Shown here one piece after another: positions 58,231 to 64,000 of a stretch of DNA of 64,000 bases. The stretch comes from Sclerodactyla briareus. Lineage: Eukaryota; Echinodermata; Holothuroidea; Dendrochirotida; Sclerodactylidae. Where the stretch lies: the NCBI GenBank assembly GCA_026419785.1, contig JAODTK010001555.1, positions 1 through 64,000 on the forward strand. The letters run 5' to 3'. A program made the position numbers and the translations under genes. The notes under the pieces were generated by a model. It saw only the letters and a program-made list of their open reading frames with translations. It searched no databases and was not told the origin of the DNA. Within the stretch, counting starts at the first letter, position 1, and the number at the start of each line of letters is the position of its first letter.

Positions 58231-59504
58231 CCAGATCCACGCTTGGACGCTACTCAGGTTTCTGTCAAATCTAAAGGAAACTGACTGACTGAATGACGCT
58301 AGTCCCGCTTAGTTTTCCGATTATCATCCCTAGCAGATTTTTTGGGATTACTGCTAAAATTATTTGGTCGATTCGATAAGATGGGCTGCATTTTGTACAG
58401 CAAGGCATGTAGTCATAAATCAATAGGCATTTTTATCGCGGCAGTTCAACTGATGTTAACAATGTTTAATATTTTCTAGATTTGTGGGGATTCTAAACAG
58501 AGAGTTGAATAGTCTCCAAATATGATTTTGGAATTGAGGGGAACGTTAGTTCGGAGGTCCAGAAAATAGCCCCATTTGAATTGGAAAAAAAATCGAATTC
58601 GCTGTGATAAATGGCCGGTGGAAGCATAAAATGAAATCTAGAGAGAATATTGCCTACTCACAATTTGGAGAATGGTTTGCCTCTCCTTCTAATACAGGCT
58701 AACAATGCCTTTTGAACTTTAGGGGATAAGTGCGAGCCCCGGCTGTGCTGTACTGGAGCGCCTATTCAAGTTGGCTGCCAATTTGAAAATGACATCGTGA
58801 ACGCGACAACGCCCTCTCATCTACGGATTAAATATGACACGATCACGTTATGTGTTTCAGAAATATAGTTTTGGCTCGTCGCACTCTCCAGTTGGAGCTT
58901 GATGTTATTTTTTATTTTCGCTCCGCAAAGTTTTATTCCAGCCTTGATGATGTTTTTGTCATGTGTTTATTACTGACCTAATTTCGTTGTTTCTGCACTA
59001 AATACCTTTGAGCTTCCGTAACGCTGTTTTCAAATTACCGGTCAGGGGAACACTGCATGGTTGCATAATAGGCCAGCATGCATACTATAAATCAATGTGG
59101 GTGTGCGTCATGCGGAATGCTCGTTTCACAATGGGGACGCACCAGATGCTGAATGTGCATTCGTTTTGTAACATGATGTACTGCAGCACCCACTCCCATT
59201 GAACCATGAAGCACTCGCTCACGATCTCTCCAGTTAATATAATAGCTCCATGGATAAATACGAGGATACCCGATCGATGATTACGACATCGTAGACCCCG
59301 AGGAATGCAGCGATGTCCGGAATCTTCCGCCCAAAAAAGTACAGAAAACGGTGAAAAAAGGATTTTACATCGAACTTATGATGTTCATGGTTAATTCCTC
59401 TCTAGCCAGTTTACTGATGTCACAGTGAAACAGTCGCAAATTCAGAACAGTCGGGTTGACACAACCTGACTACTCGGTAGTTCGAACTGTCAAACAGGAA
59501 CTGA
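58231..59504. other. Loop of GAAC foldback; no gene recognised
   Basis: Unpaired interior of about 1.27 kb. Open frames do not exceed about 65 codons. No transposase motif. Confidence 0.5.
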
Positions 59505-59545
59505 TTTTTAGCTGCGGGTAAGCAGCTCTACAAGTCATCATGTCT

Positions 59546-59569
59546 CGTTCGTTCGTTCGTCCGTTCTGT
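59546..59569 (-). repeat. (GAAC)n array in right arm (short)
   Basis: GTTC units, the inverse of the left-arm array, with one GTCC variant. It is much shorter than the left array, showing independent change of the two arms after insertion. Confidence 0.9.
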
Positions 59570-59900
59570 TCGCGTTCACGTTCATTCGTAACTTCTGAAT
59601 GGTACATGCGATCAGGTTGAAACTTGTGGGTGGATAACAGCCACTGGTCTAGGCGGAGTTACATTTTTGTTTGCATAGTGTGAATAAATTTATTTAAATC
59701 CAATTATTTACCCCAATAATTCTTCCCCCGCAGCCCTTTGGTCCCATGAGCTCCAACTAAGAGAGAGGTTTGTTTACATTAGTCCTTGTCTCTGCAGGGT
59801 TTGTTTACATTACTCCTCATCTCTGGGGAGCACAACACAGAGGTAGACGTTCCAGAAGTCCAAGTTAATCTGTTAGCACCTCTCGGTCCACATCTCGGAT

Positions 59901-62357
59901 TAACTGCTTATTAAACACTGAAAAAGACAACCTTTCAGTTGACCGATATCCACGATCCTACTCGAAGTTTTTGCAGAGGTTTCTAGAAATTCTGTAGATG
60001 ACAACAGGTTCACAGGCCTAAAATAGCATGTTGTTGAAGTTTCTTCATCTCAAATCGGATTCACAACCTGAAAGCCAAAACTGTTGACACAGTGTAGCCT
60101 GTGGGTATATCTGTACCAGTGTCTAGCGTAGAGTCGCAGTAGTATAGAATATACTTGAAACTGCGCTAAACTAGGGAATCTGCTGATTTAAACAAGACAA
60201 TATGCTCTCTCCCGTTCGTTTGCAGTTTTTCACGTATTCAATCAGTGTCGTGTCCCCATGGGGAATTCGGGGGGGGGGGGTTCGGGCGGCGCGGGGGGGG
60301 GGGGGGGTTCCGCCCAAATATTGTCAGAGGTGTCATAAATTTTGTCATAATTTGATTCAAAAGTATTTCTCGATTCGAAATAGAAGACTATGTAGTCAAT
60401 TGTTCATGGATATCGTCGCGAATATTCCCCCACACACGCCTCAACTTGAACACATCTCATGATTAGTAATGCCATTGCCTTCGATATTCTGTCCTAAGCT
60501 GCGCCTTGGAATATTTGATATCACATATACATACTTCACTACTGACCACCTGATGTCATTAACGCTAAGACTTATCTACGGTCAAAACGCGACAATTCAT
60601 AAAAACATGCGTAAATAACACGCTGGATTCCCCCTTATATTGTAAGTTACGTTCTATTCATGGCAATATGTTCGAACATACACCACATCTTCTCGGGGTT
60701 CCCAAATGGCGGACAATGGGCCAAATCGGCCCGCTAGATATGCAATCCGGCACACACCATAAATACCAAGTTAGGAAATATATGTTTGAGGTTTTTTTCA
60801 GACAAGAAAAGGTAGGACTTATCAACGAACGGTCATTAACCTGGAAAACGTCGATGCCTGTATAAAATGTCACTAATCAATAATTATCTAGAATCGCTTT
60901 GGGTCAATTAATATATCGTGACCACTCTATTTTCCCGGCTTCAGATATGTTTTTGGTTTATAGAGTATGTCATCAAGAACTAACATTTGCGACCCCAAAT
61001 ATCCCTTATGCATGAATATAAACAGACACAAACTTTGGCGCGATTCCTTGCCTGACTGACCAGTCTACGTGGCTACTAAGTTCAAACCAGAAAACTTGTA
61101 TTCCTCAATTCGATATTGTTGGTTTTTTTACTCAAAACTACCTTTCTATGTAGTCGCGCCCACTTGGAATTTCAAATATTACCCTTTCCTTCCCTTCCTT
61201 CTTCTGCCCTTCCCTTCCTTCTGCTAACTTTTGTGGAGAACAATGACCTCCCATTCATCACCAAGTTTTCATCAATTCGACAAAGTTGGGAAAATCAGCA
61301 AAAAAAATATGCAACAGTTCGACCTCCGTGACTTCAAAGTGCCCCGCTGTTTGTCAGGAACGAATTATTCCCCATCTGGCAGGTTTTGTTCACATAGGAC
61401 ACACTTTAAAACATTCCACGGTAAATTATTCAAATTGCTAGTTAGCTGTCGCATTACATACAGAAGTCATATGGGGCCAACCAATGGATATTGCAAATGG
61501 CACATGAAATAAAAATAGCTATATAAACAAAATTTCCCCCCAAAACCTAAACGTTTTGTCTGAAGACAACCCATTATTAAGTTTGGGGGTCATGACCCTC
61601 TCTTCTGACATGCCATGTGTGGGTCATGACCCCGTTCCTGGTGGCTTCGCTCTATTGCATGGTATAATGAGATTAATATAAGAACATATACTACATTTGT
61701 TGACAAAACATCTGAAAACATATGAAAAGTATATACATTTCCTTTCTAATACATAGGCTCGACTGAACTGACGAATGTGATGTTTCCCAACATGCACATG
61801 ACCCTTTCTCCGATAAATGCAAATTTGTGGTGAAGATGCAAGCTGGCAGTAATAATTCTGATTTCAATGTTATCAACCCACGCAATGAGTCACAGATTAT
61901 ATATGCAAGGGACAGATCCAGGCATGGCATCACATTTGAAGCCCTGGGTCGATATACAATGACTTGACCAGATGAAGATTATGTGGAAACAGCAAGAGCC
62001 GTAACAACTCAGGCCTAGCCCTCACCCACATGAACACCGGCTGAGCTTGGTGTATACAATTCCATATCAGTCCATGTATAGGCTAGGCCTGATTAGGTCT
62101 GATACACCACCACCTAGCCTACTGCCTAGGCTAGCCAATTACATTGGTTTGATGGATTGGTATTCACCCAAGTCCTATGAGTTTTTGGCAGCTGTGGTTT
62201 GTCCTTCTATGTCTTACATGCCACCAGGTCACTGGAGAAGGTCAAAGGTTCCCACAAGAGGGTCAGCAGTAATAATTGGCAAATGCACATGTTAAGTATT
62301 CCTTTTTTTTACCCTCAATTAAACTAGGAGCACATTACTTCGAACCAAGTAGAAGGT
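59901..62357. other. Gene-free stretch
   Basis: No gene recognised. G12 and G15 runs (60269-60280, 60293-60307) are close together. A pyrimidine tract (TTCC/CCTT units) lies at 61187-61230. Text at 61250-61400 has the CAAGTTTTCATCAATTCGAC style of dispersed repeats seen near 47.2 kb. The 82-codon frame at 62047-62295 is unrecognised. Confidence 0.4.
61587..61632. promoter_or_regulatory. Twin GGGTCATGACCC palindromes
   Basis: Perfect 12-base dyads at 61587-61598 and 61621-61632, 34 bases apart. Each is two GGTCA half-sites back to back with no spacer. That is the IR0 arrangement bound by some nuclear receptors (the palindromic thyroid-receptor-type element). Function is inference only; the duplication may be repeat-derived. 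Confidence 0.35.
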
Positions 62358-62960
62358 GGGGGGGGGAGGGATTGTTGGGTGGGGGGGGGAAGGGGCTTGA
62401 TGGGACTGTCATTTTTAGCCTGACTTATTTTGCTCCTTTCTCTGGGTGCTCACAGACTGACTACATGGGGGGGGAATAAGAAGAAGACAAAAAGGAAGAA
62501 TCAACCATCTCTCACACAGTGCCAAACATACCCCGTATTTACTCAATTTGACGTTGTGAGATCCGATTACATAAACAGTAATCTGTATGTCTCAGTATGT
62601 GGGCCTATGCTCAATTTGTCACTGATGCCCAGACGGTTAACTGGACTCCGCTGGACCGGTTCAGGTATTTGCGATATTTTTACAACTTTTAAAATAGGGT
62701 TCATTAAGTGTATTGATTCATTTTTTTTGGGGGGGGGGGGAAGGGGGGGGGGTTGGGGGAAGACAAGGACTTTTGCACCCTGTATGCCTCTGTTGCACCC
62801 GAGTGTATGAATAGAGGGATGGGCATGGCCCCCACTTCTAGGTCATTTTGGGGTAAAGGGAGGGGGGGAAATGTTTATATTTTAGTTTTTTGCGACAAAC
62901 AGTTGGGTTCAGTACGTAGGGGAATTGGAGGGTAAATGGATTTTGGCGCGCTACATCTGC
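62358..62960 (+). repeat. G-run-rich segment
   Basis: G9 (62358-62366), G9 (62381-62389), G12 (62729-62740) and G10 (62743-62752), with many shorter runs. The phrase GCCCCCACTTCTAGGTCA near 62829 matches GCCCCCATTTCTAGGTCA near 57695, beside the G18 run. This suggests a dispersed element with a G-rich flank. Confidence 0.6.
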
Positions 62961-63842
62961 GCCACACTGCCTCGCACCACACGCCACGTGTATGAACCCT
63001 GTAGGTCTAGTGCTTACCGCAGGCCATGTTAACTCCTCACTATGTAATACCTATCAAACTTGTCAGGACGCTGTGACCAGGGACACTGTGACGTGATCCA
63101 ACAAACTTTCGCCTATAGTGAGGAACCATGCCTTTGTCGCTCCAAAATGGAAAACTTAAAAAATTGAATTTGCACTTAGGCTCCTTGACCTTTAGTGACT
63201 CTTGCATCAACATCACTTTATATGGGGAATTGACCCCTACCTCATTCACACTCGCCCCAATAGATAAACCACATTGGTTTCTTGTCCTTAGAGTTTTATC
63301 ACTGTTTCAGTATTTTCTAAGTTTTTGACCTCAAATTGTCCAGGGGTAACCTTGAATCACCTCATGAAATGTCATTTAACACATGACCCCCTGCCTTCAT
63401 TTACAGGATCCAAATTATCAAACATGTTGTGTTCGCCTTAGCAGTTATTAATGTTTTAGCAATAATATTCACATTCACTACTGTCAACTGCCTGACAATC
63501 TGACAATCCCCATACAGGGATTATAGTCCCCCCCAATAATCTGCTGAAACCACTATCTTTTGACACTGTCATCTGTCCCACAGTTTTTGTTTTGGGAGTC
63601 AAGTCACCTCTTGCGCTATTCAATCATTTCAATTTGACTGGGAGGCTCCTGTGAGAACAATATCCTTGACCCATACAACTTAATAGTGAGCGAGGAGTTG
63701 GCGTTTAGTAAAGCCAGTTAATGTCCAGTATTGGTCTGATAGATGACAACCATATTCTTTCGAGCCGGGCTAGGTGAATACGTGTCATTCTGTCATTGTC
63801 CCAGATGTTAAAAGATATCTGTTTCCCTTGTCAAATTCGATT
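62961..63842. other. Gene-free stretch
   Basis: No gene recognised. TGACC/GACCCC words are common (63180-63390), in the style of the repeats at 1.0-1.4 kb and 15-17 kb. Confidence 0.45.
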
Positions 63843-63922
63843 ATTATATTATTATTATTATTTATTATTCTTTTATTATTATTATATTATTATTATTTTA
63901 TTATTATTAATTTTATTATTAT
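63840..63922 (+). repeat. (ATT)n microsatellite
   Basis: ATT/TTA units with slippage-type interruptions (TTATT, TTTATT) over about 80 bases. Confidence 0.95.
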
Positions 63923-64000
63923 CATCTGAAGGTGGCAGGTTTTCTCATACGCCTGCCTGAGGGATATTAATCGGGGCACTGGGCACAACTATGTCATTTT
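63923..64000. other. Window end, nothing recognised
   Basis: Short stretch of ordinary sequence to the window edge. Confidence 0.5.

Larger units (their letters stand above)
57720..59900. mobile_element. Third foldback element with GAAC arrays, ~2.2 kb
   Basis: The left arm (about 57845-58230, possibly from 57720) is the inverse of the right arm (about 59505-59880). Paired landmarks are: GGAGTAATGTAAACAAAC; TAATTGGATTTAA; CCACCCACCAGTTTCAACC versus CCACCCACAAGTTTCAACC; TGATCGCATGTA; AGAAGTTATGAATGAACGTG; the GAAC array; AGACATGAT; and ACTTGTAGAGCTGCT with CCGCAGCTAAAA. The ATGTAAACAAAC box is repeated at least twice in each arm. The loop (58231-59504) has no recognised gene. Exact outer ends and a target duplication could not be fixed. 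The architecture fits a non-autonomous long-TIR or foldback transposon. Confidence 0.8.

Noticed and set aside
1-64000. Bacterial, viral or organellar origin
   Set aside because: No gene packing, ribosome binding sites, operons or viral hallmark genes. Microsatellites, hAT-type elements and foldback elements point to animal nuclear DNA.

Overview
This window looks like nuclear, non-coding, repeat-dominated DNA from an animal, most likely a marine invertebrate deuterostome such as an echinoderm. The argument rests on what is absent and on repeat style. There is no operon-like packing and no open frame longer than chance would give. Microsatellites are abundant and CpG is not depleted. Arrays of TGACC/GGTCA-rich repeats occur, as do several long inverted-repeat (foldback) elements. 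One of these has terminal arms built from short tandem units, the architecture described for the TU elements of sea urchin. The species cannot be fixed from the sequence alone. No protein-coding gene, tRNA or rRNA could be identified with confidence.

Layout. 1-5634: AT- and TG-rich DNA with a (TA)n tract and a phased G-run minisatellite. 5635-12539: a 6.9 kb foldback element whose arms each carry a tandem array of ~190 bp monomers (4 left, 6 right) around a 3.2 kb core. 12540-15117: homopolymers and simple repeats only. 15118-17400: about four copies of a ~600 bp tandem repeat, followed by three copies of a ~150 bp repeat. 17876-27806: diverged dispersed repeat DNA with a partial relative of the foldback family at 21000-21345. 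27815-28908: a hAT-type non-autonomous transposon with a perfect 8 bp target duplication. 28917-39255: mostly featureless, with a TG-rich stretch and a degenerate ~100 bp repeat. 39264-42064: a second foldback element whose arms are arrays of ~21 bp units. 42073-57664: a possible hAT-like relic, a minus-strand tRNA-derived SINE candidate with a polypurine tail, and a ~200 bp hAT-like MITE with a target duplication. 57720-59900: a third foldback element with a GAAC tetranucleotide array in each arm. 59901-64000: G-rich runs, twin GGGTCATGACCC palindromes and an (ATT)n tract.

Three points cut across the window. (1) Three unrelated inverted-repeat elements sit within 64 kb; each carries tandem arrays in its arms, and in two of them the copy number differs between arms. 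(2) I count about 29 runs of ten or more G or C, which is striking for an animal genome; several lie in or at the ends of transposons. (3) Copies of the tandem repeats differ largely by single-base insertions and deletions and by homopolymer length. That is what unpolished long-read sequence would look like, although genuine decay cannot be excluded. If the former is true, real exons or transposase genes may be hidden by frameshifts, so the lack of open frames is weak evidence that genes are absent.
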